Assembly (NCBI GenBank): GCA_016710785.1
Contig: JADJUE010000006.1
Coordinates: 62,001 to 126,000, forward strand
DNA: 64,000 nt
From: Candidatus Epilinea brevis
GTDB taxonomy: Bacteria > Chloroflexota > Anaerolineae > Epilineales > Epilineaceae
Direction of reading: 5' to 3'
The translations under genes and the position numbers were made by a program. Positions 7,020 through 17,500 of this stretch are shown one piece after another; position 1 is the first letter of the stretch, and each line of letters starts with the position of its first letter. The notes beneath the pieces were generated by a model. The model worked only from the letters and a program-made list of their open reading frames with translations, was not told the DNA's origin and searched no databases.

Positions 7020-10000
7020 ATGAACCGACCCATCCTCCCCGCGCCAGCCCGTGCAACGATGCTGGTTGGCCTGCTCCTCGTGGTCGGCGCCTGCAAGCCG
7101 AGCGCCCCTGGCCCCCTTCCCACCCTGGACCTGCCGGCCGACCGCTATGAGCAGCTGGTCTCGGCCTACTTCGGCGGCGTGGCGGCCCTGCAGGTGGGCG
7201 ATACCACCAGCCGCGGCAAGGACCTCTTGACCCAGGCCTCCGAGCTGGCGCCGGAAGAGCCGGCCATCCTGGCCGATCTGGCCCTGTATCACCTGCGCAA
7301 TCAGGGTGCGGACACGGCCGCTGATCTGGTGGCTAAAGCGCGCAAGCTGGCGCCGCAGGAGAGCCGGCTGGCGCTCCTGGATGCCCTGGTCGCCGACCGC
7401 CGCGGAAAGCCGGAAGACGCGGTCAAGGTGCTGCGGGAGGCGGTGGCCCTGGATGGCGCGAACCTCCGCGCCCGCTATGCGCTCAAGGAAGCCATCGAGC
7501 GTGCGGGGGCGGCGGACGCCGACGCGGCGGTGGCCTCAGAACTGGATGCCATCCTCGCGGTCAGCCCGCAGAACCCCGCGGCCCTGCTGGACCGCGCCCG
7601 CCTGGCAGCCAAGGCCGGTGATGGCGCGGCCGCGACGACGGCCATCCAGGCGCTGGGACCGCTGGCGGACGCCTGGCCCCCGGACGTGCGGGACCAGCTG
7701 GCGCAGGTCCAGGCCGCCCAGGCCGGTGACGTCAAGGCCCTGGTGCCGCGCCTGGCGGTGCTGCAGAACCTGCTGCTGCCCACGCCCGCCTATCAGGTGG
7801 CCATCCGCGCCCTGCGCTTGCCGGACGACGTGATCGGCGAGCCCATCGGCGCCTTCCTGCGCCTGCCGATGCCCCGGCCGCAGGCCGACGCGCCGGACAT
7901 GGCCCTGGCTTTCGGGTCCGAGCCCATCGACGCGCCAGCGATCGACATCGCGGTCCTGCCCCTGGGCGAGGAGGGGGCGGCCGCAACAGTTCTGGACCTG
8001 GGGGGCGCGGCACGCATCCTGGACGGGTCCCGGACGGCCGAATTGGCCTTTCCGTCGCTGTCCGTGCGGCCGAATGACGACGCGACGGCGGCGCCCGTGC
8101 GGCTGCTGGCCCTGGACTGGAACAACGACAAGCGGATGGACCTGGCCGCCTGCGGCGTCGGCGGGCTGTTGCTCTACCGCGCCGACGCGGCGAGCTATAC
8201 CGACGTGACGGTCGACAGCGGCCTGACTGACGCGGTGCTCAAGCCCGCCTGTACCGGCGCCTGGACTGCGGACATCGAGTTGGACGGCGACATGGACCTG
8301 CTCCTGGGGCAGGGCGCGGACAAGGCCGCCGTCCTGCGCAACAACGGCGACGGCAGCTGGTTGGCCGTCGAAGCGTCGGACCTGGGTGACCTGAGCGACC
8401 TGCGCCAGCTGATCTGGGCCGACCTGGACAGCGACGGCGATGCCGACCTGGCTGCCATCGCCGGCGAGCGGTTGACCGTCCTGGACAACAGGCGCAACGG
8501 CAGCTTCGCTCCCCAAGACCTGGGCGCGGCGGCCGGAGCGGTGGTCCTCCTGGCCGCGGACGTTGATGGCGATGGCTGGCTGGACCTCCTCACGCTCGCC
8601 GCCGACGGCGCCGTCGCGGCTCGGCGCGCCGATCCCGCCACCGCCACCGCCGGCGCGCCGGCCTTCGGCGCGCCCGAGGAACTCCGTCCGGCGGTCGGGA
8701 GCGGCGCCGCCTGCCGGACCCTGCTCTGGGGCGATGTGGACAACAACGGCGCGGCGGACCTCGTCGTGGGCTGCGATCAGCCCGCGCCGGTCACCCGCGT
8801 CTCCTTGAACGACGGGCAGGGTGCCTGGCAGGACTTGCCGCTGGTCGAACGCGCCGCGGCTCGCGCCCTGGCCGACCTGGACGGCGACGGCAAGCTGGAC
8901 TTGGTGGGCATGGGCGACGCCGCCGGTACGGCGGCGATCCGCCTGACCAACCAGGGCGGCGCCAAGGACTACCATTACCAGGTGCTGCGCCTGCGTGGCC
9001 TGGAGATCCCCCCCGCCCCGCCCGGGCAGAGCGGCGCGCAGCAGAGCGGCGACCAGCGCATCAACAGCTTCGGCCTGGGTGGCCTGGTCTCGATCCGCTC
9101 CGGCCTGCTGACCCAGACCCGCCTCATCGACGGCCCGGCCCTGCATTTCGGCCTGGGTAGCCGCGGCGGCGTGGAGACCGCGCATATCTACTGGCCCAAT
9201 GGCTTGCCCCAGGGCGAGTTCGATCTCGAGGGCGACGCTGCGGCGACGGCCCTGCAGCGGCTCAAGGGCTCCTGCCCCTGGCTCTTCGCCGATGACGGCA
9301 GCCGCATCGCCTTCGTCACCGACATCCTCTGGAAGTCCCCCCTGGGCCTGCGCATCAACGCCGTGGACACGGCGGGCGTGGTGCAGACCGAGGACTGGGT
9401 GAAGGTGCGCGGCGACCAGCTGGCGGCCAAGGACGGCTTCTACGACCTGCGCATCACCGCCGAGCTCTGGGAGACCCATTTCTTCGACCTGGTGAGCCTG
9501 ATGGTGGTCGACCATCCGGAAGGCACAGAGGCCTTCGTCGACGAACGCTTCAGCATCCCCCCGCCGCCCCTGGCGGTGCAGACCACCGGACCGCTCTTCC
9601 CGGTGGACCGGGCTCTGGACCAGGAAGGCCGCGACGTCAGCGACCGCGTGGCGGCGCGCGACGAGGTCTACCTGGACAGCTTCGCGCTCGGTGCCTACCA
9701 GGGTATCGCCCAGGACCATTGGGTGGAGGTGGATCTGACTCAGGCCTTGGTGAAGCTGCAGTCGGAGCAACCCGCGTCGGCGTCCGACGCTGCCGCGTCG
9801 TCGCCGCCGGCCCTCGCCCTCTACGCCACTGGCTTCATCTACCCCACCGACAGCTCCATCAACGTGGCCATCGGCCAGGGCAAGGCGGTGGCGCCGCAGG
9901 ACCTGAGCATCGAGGTGCCGGACGGCAAGGGCGGCTGGCGGACGGCCAAGGCGCGTCAGGGCTTCCCGGCCGGCAAGCACAAGAGCCTGCTGCTGCCCTT

Positions 10001-10658
10001 GGCGGGCCTGGATCCGGATGGCGCCGCGGCCCCTGAGCGCCTGCGCCTGCGGACCAACCTGGAGGTCTACTGGGACCAGCTGGCCTTGGTGGCCCTCGTT
10101 CCCGGCGAGGACGCCACCCGCACGCAGCGCCTGGCGGCCGAATCGGCCCAGCTGCGCTACCGCGGCCTGTCGGTCACCTCCCATACCGGCGACGACCCGG
10201 CCCCGCACGCCATGCCCGAGATCCCCGACTACAGCCGGGTGACGACCACCGTGCCATGGCTGAACCTGGGCGGCTTCTACACCCGCTTCGGCGACGTGAA
10301 GCCGCTCCTGGAGCAGGTGGACGACCGCTACGTCATCCTCAACGCCGGCGATGAGATCCTGCTGCGCTTCAAGGCGCCGGCCGATCCGCCGGCGGGCTGG
10401 GTGCGCGACTTCGTCTTCATCAGCGACGGCTGGGAGAAGGACGGCGACTTCAACACCGCCTACGGCGAGACCGTCCTGCCCCTGCCGGCGCATGACAAGC
10501 CGGAGTACGCCGACCCGCGCCGCTTCGGCGCTGTGGGCAGCCTGCAGGACGATCCGGTCTACCAGGCCCACCCCCAGGACTGGATCGACTACCACACCCG
10601 CTTCGTTCCGCCGCAGCGCCTCAACCGGCCGCTGCAGGCGCTTCCGGCGGGTCGCTAG
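7020..10658 (+). CDS. Large TPR and FG-GAP/VCBS repeat lipoprotein
   Basis: 1212 residues. Lipobox at Cys25 (LVVGAC). Residues about 40-260 are TPR-like helical repeats (ELAPEEPAILADLALYHLR; LAPQESRLALLDAL). About 340-660 hold several FG-GAP/VCBS repeats with calcium-type DxDxDGxxD loops (DWNNDKRMDL, DIELDGDMDLL, DLDSDGDADLA, DVDGDGWLDLL, DVDNNGAADLV, DLDGDGKLDLV), a beta-propeller signature. A UnbV/ASPIC-like segment follows, then about 450 residues I do not recognise. The start has AGGAGA 14 bases upstream. It heads a set with a CRTAC1 protein and an RnfD-like membrane protein. Probably a large surface or periplasmic scaffold. Confidence 0.8.
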   Translation: MNRPILPAPARATMLVGLLLVVGACKPSAPGPLPTLDLPADRYEQLVSAYFGGVAALQVGDTTSRGKDLLTQASELAPEEPAILADLALYHLRNQGADTAADLVAKARKLAPQESRLALLDALVADRRGKPEDAVKVLREAVALDGANLRARYALKEAIERAGAADADAAVASELDAILAVSPQNPAALLDRARLAAKAGDGAAATTAIQALGPLADAWPPDVRDQLAQVQAAQAGDVKALVPRLAVLQNLLLPTPAYQVAIRALRLPDDVIGEPIGAFLRLPMPRPQADAPDMALAFGSEPIDAPAIDIAVLPLGEEGAAATVLDLGGAARILDGSRTAELAFPSLSVRPNDDATAAPVRLLALDWNNDKRMDLAACGVGGLLLYRADAASYTDVTVDSGLTDAVLKPACTGAWTADIELDGDMDLLLGQGADKAAVLRNNGDGSWLAVEASDLGDLSDLRQLIWADLDSDGDADLAAIAGERLTVLDNRRNGSFAPQDLGAAAGAVVLLAADVDGDGWLDLLTLAADGAVAARRADPATATAGAPAFGAPEELRPAVGSGAACRTLLWGDVDNNGAADLVVGCDQPAPVTRVSLNDGQGAWQDLPLVERAAARALADLDGDGKLDLVGMGDAAGTAAIRLTNQGGAKDYHYQVLRLRGLEIPPAPPGQSGAQQSGDQRINSFGLGGLVSIRSGLLTQTRLIDGPALHFGLGSRGGVETAHIYWPNGLPQGEFDLEGDAAATALQRLKGSCPWLFADDGSRIAFVTDILWKSPLGLRINAVDTAGVVQTEDWVKVRGDQLAAKDGFYDLRITAELWETHFFDLVSLMVVDHPEGTEAFVDERFSIPPPPLAVQTTGPLFPVDRALDQEGRDVSDRVAARDEVYLDSFALGAYQGIAQDHWVEVDLTQALVKLQSEQPASASDAAASSPPALALYATGFIYPTDSSINVAIGQGKAVAPQDLSIEVPDGKGGWRTAKARQGFPAGKHKSLLLPLAGLDPDGAAAPERLRLRTNLEVYWDQLALVALVPGEDATRTQRLAAESAQLRYRGLSVTSHTGDDPAPHAMPEIPDYSRVTTTVPWLNLGGFYTRFGDVKPLLEQVDDRYVILNAGDEILLRFKAPADPPAGWVRDFVFISDGWEKDGDFNTAYGETVLPLPAHDKPEYADPRRFGAVGSLQDDPVYQAHPQDWIDYHTRFVPPQRLNRPLQALPAGR

Positions 10659-10711
10659 CCCCCCGGCCCGCCCACCAACCACTTCAACTTCTCACCAGGA
10701 ACCCACAGACC

Positions 10712-12529
10712 ATGCGCACATCCCCCACCCTCCGCATCCTCCTGCCGCTGCTCCTCGTCGGCCTTATCGGTCTGGCCGCCGTCTTGTCGCGCCGTTCCGG
10801 CAAGCCCCAAGGCGGTAGCCAGGCCCTGGAACAGGGCGCGGCCGTCACCCGCTACGGCTTCGCCCTCCGGGAAGTGGCCAAGGAATCGGGCGTGGACTTC
10901 GTCCACCAGGCGCCCACCTTTGACGCCCGCTTGGGCCATATCATGCCGCAGATGAACGCCATGGGCGCGGCGGTGGCGGTGGCGGACTTCGACAACGACG
11001 GCTGGTCGGATTTCTTCGTGGCCAACAGCAAGGAGGGCAGTGCCTGCGCCCTCTATCGCAACCTGGGAGACGGGAAGTTCGCCGATGTCGCCGCCGCGAT
11101 GGGCCTGGCCGACCTCAACCAGGTCGGCAGCGGTATCGTCAGCGGCGCCCTGTGGGGCGACTACGACAACGACGGCGACGATGACCTCTTCGTCAACAAA
11201 TGGGGCCGGCCGGAGCTGTTTCGCAATGAAGCCGGCAAGGCCTTCACCCCCGTCACCGAAGGCTCCGGACTGCCGGCCTGGCTCAATGCCTCCTCGGCCG
11301 TGTGGCTGGACTTCGACCAGGACGGCCTGCTGGATCTGTTCCTGGGCGGCTACTACGACGAACAGATCGACCTCTGGAAGTTGGCCGACACCAAGATGAT
11401 GCCGGAGAGCTTCGAGTATGCGCAGAACGGGGGGCGCAAGTACCTCCTGCGCAATCTGGGCGAGGGGCGCTTCGAGGACGTGGCCGAGGGCGTCGGCCTG
11501 GTCAGCCGCCGCTGGGCCCTGGCCGCCGCCGCTGCCGATCTGCGCGGCACGGGTTACCCGGACCTGGTCATCGCCAACGATTACGGGGTGAGCGAGTACT
11601 TCCGCAACGACGGCGGCAAGTTCACCGAGATAGGCGCCAAGACCGGCATCGGGGATCGGCCCAAAAGCGGCATGAACGTGGCCATGGGCGACGTGTTCAA
11701 CCAGGGCCGGCTGGCCATCTACATCAGCAACATCAGCGAGGAGGGCATCCTCGTGCAGGGCAACAACCTGTGGGTGCCCCGCGAGGGCAGCAGCGGTGAC
11801 GACACGGTCTACGACAATCTGGCGCAGGCCATGAACGTCGAGATGGGCGGCTGGAGCTTTGGCAGCCAGTTCGGCGACCTGAACAACGACGGCTTCCAGG
11901 ATCTCTTCCTGACCAACGGCTTCGTCTCCGCCGACCGGCAGGAGAACTACTGGTACGATTACAGCCAGATCGCGGGCGGCAACAAGGTCATCATCTCCGA
12001 TGCCGCCAACTGGCCGGCGATGGGCGACCGCAGCCTGGGCGGCTACCAGACCAAGCGGGTCTGGGTCAATGACGGCGCGGGGCGGTTTCAGGATGTGGCG
12101 CAGGCCGTGGGGGTCACCGAGACATTCGACGGCCGGGCGGTGGCCATGGCCGACCTCTGGAACCGCGGCGTGCTGGACGTCATCGTCGCCAGCCAGAAGG
12201 GGCCGCTCCTCATCTACCGCAACGAGGCCGACGCCGCGGCGAAGGGCTGGATCGCCTTCGAGCTGGAGGGCAGCGTGGGCAACCGCGGGGCCATCGGCGC
12301 GCAGGTGCGGCTGGAGCGCGAATCGGGCGTGACGCTCCAGGAGCTGCAGAGCGCCAGCGGCTTCTGCGCCCAGAACCAGCGCCGCCTGCATTTCGGCCTG
12401 GGCGCGGCCACCGCCGCGAAGCGGGCTGTCATCACCTGGCCCGGGGGGCGGGAGCAGGTCCTGGAAAGCCCGGCCATCAACCAGATCCATCGCCTGAAGG
12501 AACCCGGCGCCGTGGGCAGCCTGCGCTGA
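10712..12529 (+). CDS. CRTAC1-family protein (FG-GAP propeller with ASPIC/UnbV domain)
   Basis: 605 residues; N-terminal signal or anchor (residues 8-28), then FREVAKESGVDFVH-like opening, FG-GAP repeats (DFDNDGWSDFFVAN, DYDNDGDDDLFVN, DFDQDGLLDLFL, DLNNDGFQDLFLTNGF) and a C-terminal ASPIC/UnbV segment (VGNRGAIGAQVRL; WPGGREQV). Family members are secreted or surface beta-propellers of unclear role. AGGA precedes ATG 10712. It lies 54 bases after the related larger protein and 42 before the RnfD-like gene, so one operon is likely. Confidence 0.88.
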   Translation: MRTSPTLRILLPLLLVGLIGLAAVLSRRSGKPQGGSQALEQGAAVTRYGFALREVAKESGVDFVHQAPTFDARLGHIMPQMNAMGAAVAVADFDNDGWSDFFVANSKEGSACALYRNLGDGKFADVAAAMGLADLNQVGSGIVSGALWGDYDNDGDDDLFVNKWGRPELFRNEAGKAFTPVTEGSGLPAWLNASSAVWLDFDQDGLLDLFLGGYYDEQIDLWKLADTKMMPESFEYAQNGGRKYLLRNLGEGRFEDVAEGVGLVSRRWALAAAAADLRGTGYPDLVIANDYGVSEYFRNDGGKFTEIGAKTGIGDRPKSGMNVAMGDVFNQGRLAIYISNISEEGILVQGNNLWVPREGSSGDDTVYDNLAQAMNVEMGGWSFGSQFGDLNNDGFQDLFLTNGFVSADRQENYWYDYSQIAGGNKVIISDAANWPAMGDRSLGGYQTKRVWVNDGAGRFQDVAQAVGVTETFDGRAVAMADLWNRGVLDVIVASQKGPLLIYRNEADAAAKGWIAFELEGSVGNRGAIGAQVRLERESGVTLQELQSASGFCAQNQRRLHFGLGAATAAKRAVITWPGGREQVLESPAINQIHRLKEPGAVGSLR

Positions 12530-12570
12530 CCACCCGCTCTGCCCACCAGCCCGCATTGGAGGTCTCTGCC

Positions 12571-13438
12571 ATGACGACGAGCACATCGACATCCCCCCTG
12601 GCGACGCCGGTCCCGCCGCGCGCCGCGCCGCGCCCGCAGATCGATCCGCGCTACATCCCGCCGATGCTGATCACATTGATCCTGCTGGGTAGCAACTTCC
12701 TGACCGGCAACCTGGAGAGTCCCTGGAAGACGGGCCTGGCCATCGTCACCGCCATCGTCCTGGAGGCCGGGCTTTCCAGGCTGATGCGCGGCAGCTGGCC
12801 GCATCTGGCCTCGGCCTACATCTCGGGGATCAGCGTGGGCATCCTGGTGCGCTCGCCCTTCTTCTGGCCCTTCGCCCTCTGCGCGGCCATCAGCATCCTG
12901 TCCAAGTACGCCATCCGCCTGAAGGGCCGGCATATCTGGAATCCGTCCAACTTCGGCATCGTCATGATGCTCTTCTTCGCCCCTCAAGGCGGTGGCCAGC
13001 CTGTCGGTGCAATGGGACAACCGCCTGACGATGATGATCCCCATCTGGTGCGTGGGGCTCCTGGTGCTGTGGCGCCTGCGCCGGGTGCACATCGCCATCA
13101 CCTACGCGCTGTCTTTCGTGGCCTTCGCCGGCATCCGGACCTTGATCTCCGGCGATCCCTTCCTGGCCAACGTGGCGCCGATCACCGGCCCCATGTACCA
13201 GCTGTTCACGATCTTCATGGTCACCGATCCGGCCACCACCGTGCCGGGCTTCCGGCCGCAGATCCTGGTGGTCTTCCTGGTGGCGGCGGTCGAGGCCGTG
13301 CTGCGGCTGAACGGCGACGTGCACGCGCCCTACCATGCCCTGTTCCTGGTTGGCCCCACGGCATTGATCCTGCACCGGCTGCGGACGCCCCATGTGGTCA
13401 CCCCCTTGCGCGACGGCCTGCCGGCGAATCCGGCCTGA
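12571..13438 (+). pseudogene. RnfD/NqrB-like membrane protein, one frameshift
   Basis: Starts at ATG 12571 (GGAGG eight bases upstream) and runs in one frame to about 12983 (WNPSNFGIVMMLFFA), then continues in the next frame (KAVASLSVQWDN) to 13438. Removing one C from the CCCC at about 12980-12983 restores a single protein of about 288 residues with roughly eight membrane segments and a late FMVTDPATT motif, as in RnfD/NqrB-like proteins, where such a Thr can carry flavin. Third gene of the FG-GAP/CRTAC1 set. It may be intact in the organism and broken only in this sequence. Confidence 0.75.
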
Positions 13439-13478
13439 GGCCGCGTCCTACACCTGCGGCGACGTCGGCTGCCCCCCG

Positions 13479-14300
13479 TTGAGCGCACGTCCGGCCGTCT
13501 TCCTGGACCGCGACGGCACCCTCGTCCGGGACCTGGCCTGGGGCGCTGAGCCGGGCGAGCTGGAACTCCTGCCCGGCGTCCTGCCGGCCCTGCGCGCGCT
13601 GCGCGCCGCTGGATACGCGCTGGTGGTCGTCAGCAACCAGGCCGGCGTGGCCCGCGGCCTGTTCGATCTGGCCGAGGCGCGGCGGTCCGGGGCGCATCTG
13701 GCGGCCATCCTGGCCGCGGCCGGCGCGTCCCTGGACGGCTACTACTTCTCGCCCTACCACGAGCGGGAAGGCCGGATGCCCGCTTTCAGCCGCGCCAGCG
13801 AGGCCCGCAAGCCGGGCGCGGGCATGCTGCGGGCAGCGGCGGCGGACCTGGCGCTGGACCTGGGCCGCTCGTGGCTCATCGGCGACCATCTCAGCGACCT
13901 CGCCGCGGGCCTGGCCGCGGGCGGTCGCGCCATCCTGGTGGACATCGGCCAGCTGGCCTGGCCGACGGCGGAGGTGATCCCCGCGCTCCTGCGCGACCCG
14001 CGGACCCTTGTCGCCCGCAACCTGCCCCATGCGGCGAGCCTGATCCTCGCTTCCCTTCTCCCCTCCCCCAGCCGTTTTGGGGAGGGGGTCGGGAGGGGAT
14101 GGGGGAGAGGGCGACCCCGCCCTCCCACCCCAGACCCTCGTCCGCCCCGCCCCGCCCCCGGACCGCCGCGCGCCCGGCGAGCCCTGCCCCTGGCCGAACG
14201 AGCCATGGCTGGCGCGGGCGGAGGCCGACGGGCTGCTGCTGGCGGCCGGCGGACGCCTATAATCCTTCGCGGCCCTTCGATGCGCCGTCGATCTGCCTGA
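13479..14300 (+). CDS. HAD-family phosphatase, GmhB-like, with aberrant C-terminal tail
   Basis: The first 190 or so residues match histidinol-phosphatase/heptose-bisphosphate phosphatases: FLDRDGTLVRD (nucleophile Asp), VVSNQAGVARG, a YYFSPYH region where GmhB has Cys-rich metal loops, ARKPGAGML and WLIGDHLSDL. TTG 13479 is the likely start, but codons upstream are open, so it is uncertain. The last 80 residues are Pro/Arg/Gly-rich and encoded by a G/C-rich repeat; the cysS promoter lies inside them. The ancestral protein probably ended near 14050. The metal-binding Cys residues of true GmhB are not evident. Confidence 0.72.
   Translation: MSARPAVFLDRDGTLVRDLAWGAEPGELELLPGVLPALRALRAAGYALVVVSNQAGVARGLFDLAEARRSGAHLAAILAAAGASLDGYYFSPYHEREGRMPAFSRASEARKPGAGMLRAAAADLALDLGRSWLIGDHLSDLAAGLAAGGRAILVDIGQLAWPTAEVIPALLRDPRTLVARNLPHAASLILASLLPSPSRFGEGVGRGWGRGRPRPPTPDPRPPRPAPGPPRARRALPLAERAMAGAGGGRRAAAGGRRTPIILRGPSMRRRSA
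14055..14112 (+). repeat. G-rich inverted repeat / G-quadruplex-prone element
   Basis: CCCTCCCC (14061-14068) pairs with GGGGAGGG (14079-14086) across a GCCGTTTT-containing loop. The plus strand then carries G runs of 4, 5, 3, 4 and 5 within about 30 bases. It resembles short dispersed intergenic repeats that get read into the 3' ends of genes. It forms the unusual tail of the HAD phosphatase. Confidence 0.6.
14258..14263 (+). promoter_or_regulatory. Putative -10 box for cysS
   Basis: Perfect TATAAT, 78 bases before the cysS start; no recognisable -35. It sits within the extended 3' end of the preceding frame. Confidence 0.45.
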
Positions 14301-14341
14301 CCGAACGATCCTCCGCCCCCTGCGACCAGAAAGACCTGAGC

Positions 14342-15763
14342 ATGAGCATCCGCATCACCAACAGCTTCAGCCGCCAGATGGAGACCCTGGAGACCATCGA
14401 GCCCCATGTGGTGCGGCTGTACGTCTGCGGCGTCACGGTCTACGACGCGGCCCATATCGGCCATGCCATGAGCGCCCTGGTCTTCGACGTGGTGCGGCGT
14501 TACCTGGAGCATCGCGGCTACCAGGTGCGCCACGTGGTGAACTTCACCGACGTGGACGACAAGATCATCCGCCGCAGCCTGGAGGAAGGGGTTTCGGCCT
14601 ACGAGATCGCCGACCGCTACGCGCGGGACTACCTGATCGGCATGAAGCGGCTGAACGTGTTGCCGGCCACCCTCTACCCCCGCGTCTCGTCCGAGATGCC
14701 GGCGATCATCGCCATGATCCAGACCCTGGTGGCCAAGGACCAGGCCTACGCGGCGGAGAACGGGGATGTGTACTTCCGCTCGCGCCGCTTCCACGGCTAT
14801 GGCCGGCTCTCGGGGCGCAGCTTCGAGGATGCCGAGAGCCAGGAGCCGGAGAGCGGCTTCAAGGAGGACCCCGCGGACTTCGCCCTGTGGAAGGCGGCCA
14901 AGCCGGGCGAGCCGGCCTGGGACTCGCCCTGGGGCCAGGGCCGGCCGGGTTGGCATATCGAATGCTCGGCCATGGCCGGCCGCCACCTGGGCGAGCAGAT
15001 CGACATCCACGGCGGGGGCATGGACCTGCTCTTCCCCCATCACGAGAACGAGATCGCCCAGAGCGAGGCGGCCTCGGGCTGCCATCCCTTCAGCCGTATC
15101 TGGATGCATAACGGCATGCTCCGGGTCAACGGCGAGAAGATGTCCAAGAGCCTGGGCAACTTCATCACCCTGGACGACTTCCTGGCGCGCTTCGATCCGG
15201 ATGTGCTGCGCCTGCTGGTGCTCTCCAGTCATTACCGCAAGCCGGTCAACTACACGGACGACGCGATCCTCGCCGCCCAGAAGGGCCTGGAGCGGCTCTG
15301 GGGAGCGCTGAAGCCGGCGCGCCCCGGCGCGAGCGGCCACCAAGCCGACATCGACCGGCTGGTGGAGGCCGCCAGCCAGACCTGCATGGACCTGGACAGG
15401 GCGATGGACGACGATTTCGGGACGCCGGGCGCCCTGTCGGCGCTCTTCGGGCTGGTCACGGAGATCAACCGCGCCCGCGACGCCGGCGTGGACGCCGAAT
15501 CCTTGGGCCAGGCCCAGGCCACCCTGGCCAGCCTCGGCGGCATCCTCGGCCTGGACCTGCCGCGCGGCGCGGCGCACATGAGCCGGGGGGCGGGCGGCGA
15601 TCACGCGGTCGACGGCCTGATGGCCCTGGTGCTGGAACTGCGCGCCCGCGCCCGCGAGGCCCGCGACTGGGCGGCCTCCGACACCATCCGCGACCGCCTG
15701 GCGGAGCTGGGCCTATCGGTGGTGGACACCCCCGACGGCGCCACCTGGCGGCACGGGAATTGA
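14342..15763 (+). CDS. cysS: Cysteinyl-tRNA synthetase
   Basis: 473 residues, usual length. Class I synthetase: LYVCGVTVYDAAHIGHAM (zinc Cys and HIGH), NFTDVDDKII, WHIECSAM (zinc Cys), HHENEIAQSE and EKMSKSLGN (KMSKS). It charges tRNA-Cys. The start follows a weak SD. In Firmicutes cysS is often followed by mrnC and rlmB; here rlmB follows but a Uma2-family gene stands in between. Confidence 0.97.
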   Translation: MSIRITNSFSRQMETLETIEPHVVRLYVCGVTVYDAAHIGHAMSALVFDVVRRYLEHRGYQVRHVVNFTDVDDKIIRRSLEEGVSAYEIADRYARDYLIGMKRLNVLPATLYPRVSSEMPAIIAMIQTLVAKDQAYAAENGDVYFRSRRFHGYGRLSGRSFEDAESQEPESGFKEDPADFALWKAAKPGEPAWDSPWGQGRPGWHIECSAMAGRHLGEQIDIHGGGMDLLFPHHENEIAQSEAASGCHPFSRIWMHNGMLRVNGEKMSKSLGNFITLDDFLARFDPDVLRLLVLSSHYRKPVNYTDDAILAAQKGLERLWGALKPARPGASGHQADIDRLVEAASQTCMDLDRAMDDDFGTPGALSALFGLVTEINRARDAGVDAESLGQAQATLASLGGILGLDLPRGAAHMSRGAGGDHAVDGLMALVLELRARAREARDWAASDTIRDRLAELGLSVVDTPDGATWRHGN

Positions 15764-15776
15764 GGGAGGCAGAGCG

Positions 15777-16493
15777 ATGTCCGTCCTGACGGTACGGCGT
15801 GATGCCGACGCAACCGAGCTCGCGAACTTGCGCCCGCTGGTGGACAACCGGACTGGGAATGGTGCGCTGCGTCAGTCGCCACCTCTCCGATCCTTGCGAT
15901 TCACCACCGAGGGCTACCACCGGCTCGTCGAAATCGGGGTGCTCGGCGCGGACGACCGGACGGAGCTCTTGAACGGGGAGGTGTTCTACAAGATGCCGAT
16001 CAACAGCCGTCATGCTGGTTGCGTCAATCGTCTGGTTCGGCTCATCGGTCGGCTCGCGGAATCGCCGTTGATCGCCTCTCAGAACCCTATCCGTCTGTCG
16101 AACATCTCGGAGCCTGAGCCTGATGTGGCCGTGCTGCGATTCCGAGGAGATGACTACAGCGATTCGCATCCTGAGCCTCAAGATGTCCTGCTGCTCATCG
16201 AGGTCGCCGACAGCTCCTTGGCGGTAGACCGCAGCATCAAGGCCCCGCTCTACGCCGCGGCGGGCATCCCCGAGCTATGGATCGTGGACCTGGCGGGCGA
16301 GGCGCTGGAGGTCTATCAGGATCCGGACCCGGCCGGCTACCGTCGCTACCGCCGCCATGTCCGCGGCGAGACGGTGATCTCGAGCACTCTGCCCGCGCTC
16401 AGCCTCACGGTGGACGAGATCCTGGGGCCGGCAGCGCGGGGCGAGACTGCCCCGGACGAAGCCGCCCCGGACGCCTCAGCCGGTCAGGACTGA
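15777..16493 (+). CDS. Uma2-family (DUF820) restriction-endonuclease-fold protein
   Basis: 238 residues. Core RFTTEGYHRLVEIGVL, DRTELLNGEVF, PEPDVAVLR, DVLLLIEVADSSLAVDRSIKAPLYAAAGIPELWIVDL fits the Uma2 fold, with the PD-(D/E)xK core (EPDVA ... IEVADSS and K). Family function is not established; members are multicopy in Cyanobacteria and Chloroflexota. GGGAGG precedes ATG 15777. The first half appears less GC-rich than its neighbours, consistent with insertion into the cysS-rlmB pair. Confidence 0.88.
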   Translation: MSVLTVRRDADATELANLRPLVDNRTGNGALRQSPPLRSLRFTTEGYHRLVEIGVLGADDRTELLNGEVFYKMPINSRHAGCVNRLVRLIGRLAESPLIASQNPIRLSNISEPEPDVAVLRFRGDDYSDSHPEPQDVLLLIEVADSSLAVDRSIKAPLYAAAGIPELWIVDLAGEALEVYQDPDPAGYRRYRRHVRGETVISSTLPALSLTVDEILGPAARGETAPDEAAPDASAGQD

Positions 16494-16505
16494 TCAGGCC
16501 CCCCC

Positions 16506-17462
<957 letters not shown>

Positions 17463-17484
17463 TCGCGCGGGCCGGTCGGAGGGC

Positions 17485-17500
17485 GGGGGGGGGGGGGGGG
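17485..17500 (+). repeat. 16-base poly-G tract
   Basis: Sixteen G in a row, 192 bases after the 35-G run and on the same strand. Confidence 0.85.

Noticed and set aside
7536..10682. 1048-codon minus-strand frame
   Set aside because: Antisense shadow of the FG-GAP lipoprotein; low-complexity Gly/Arg/Val/Gln sequence with no domain.
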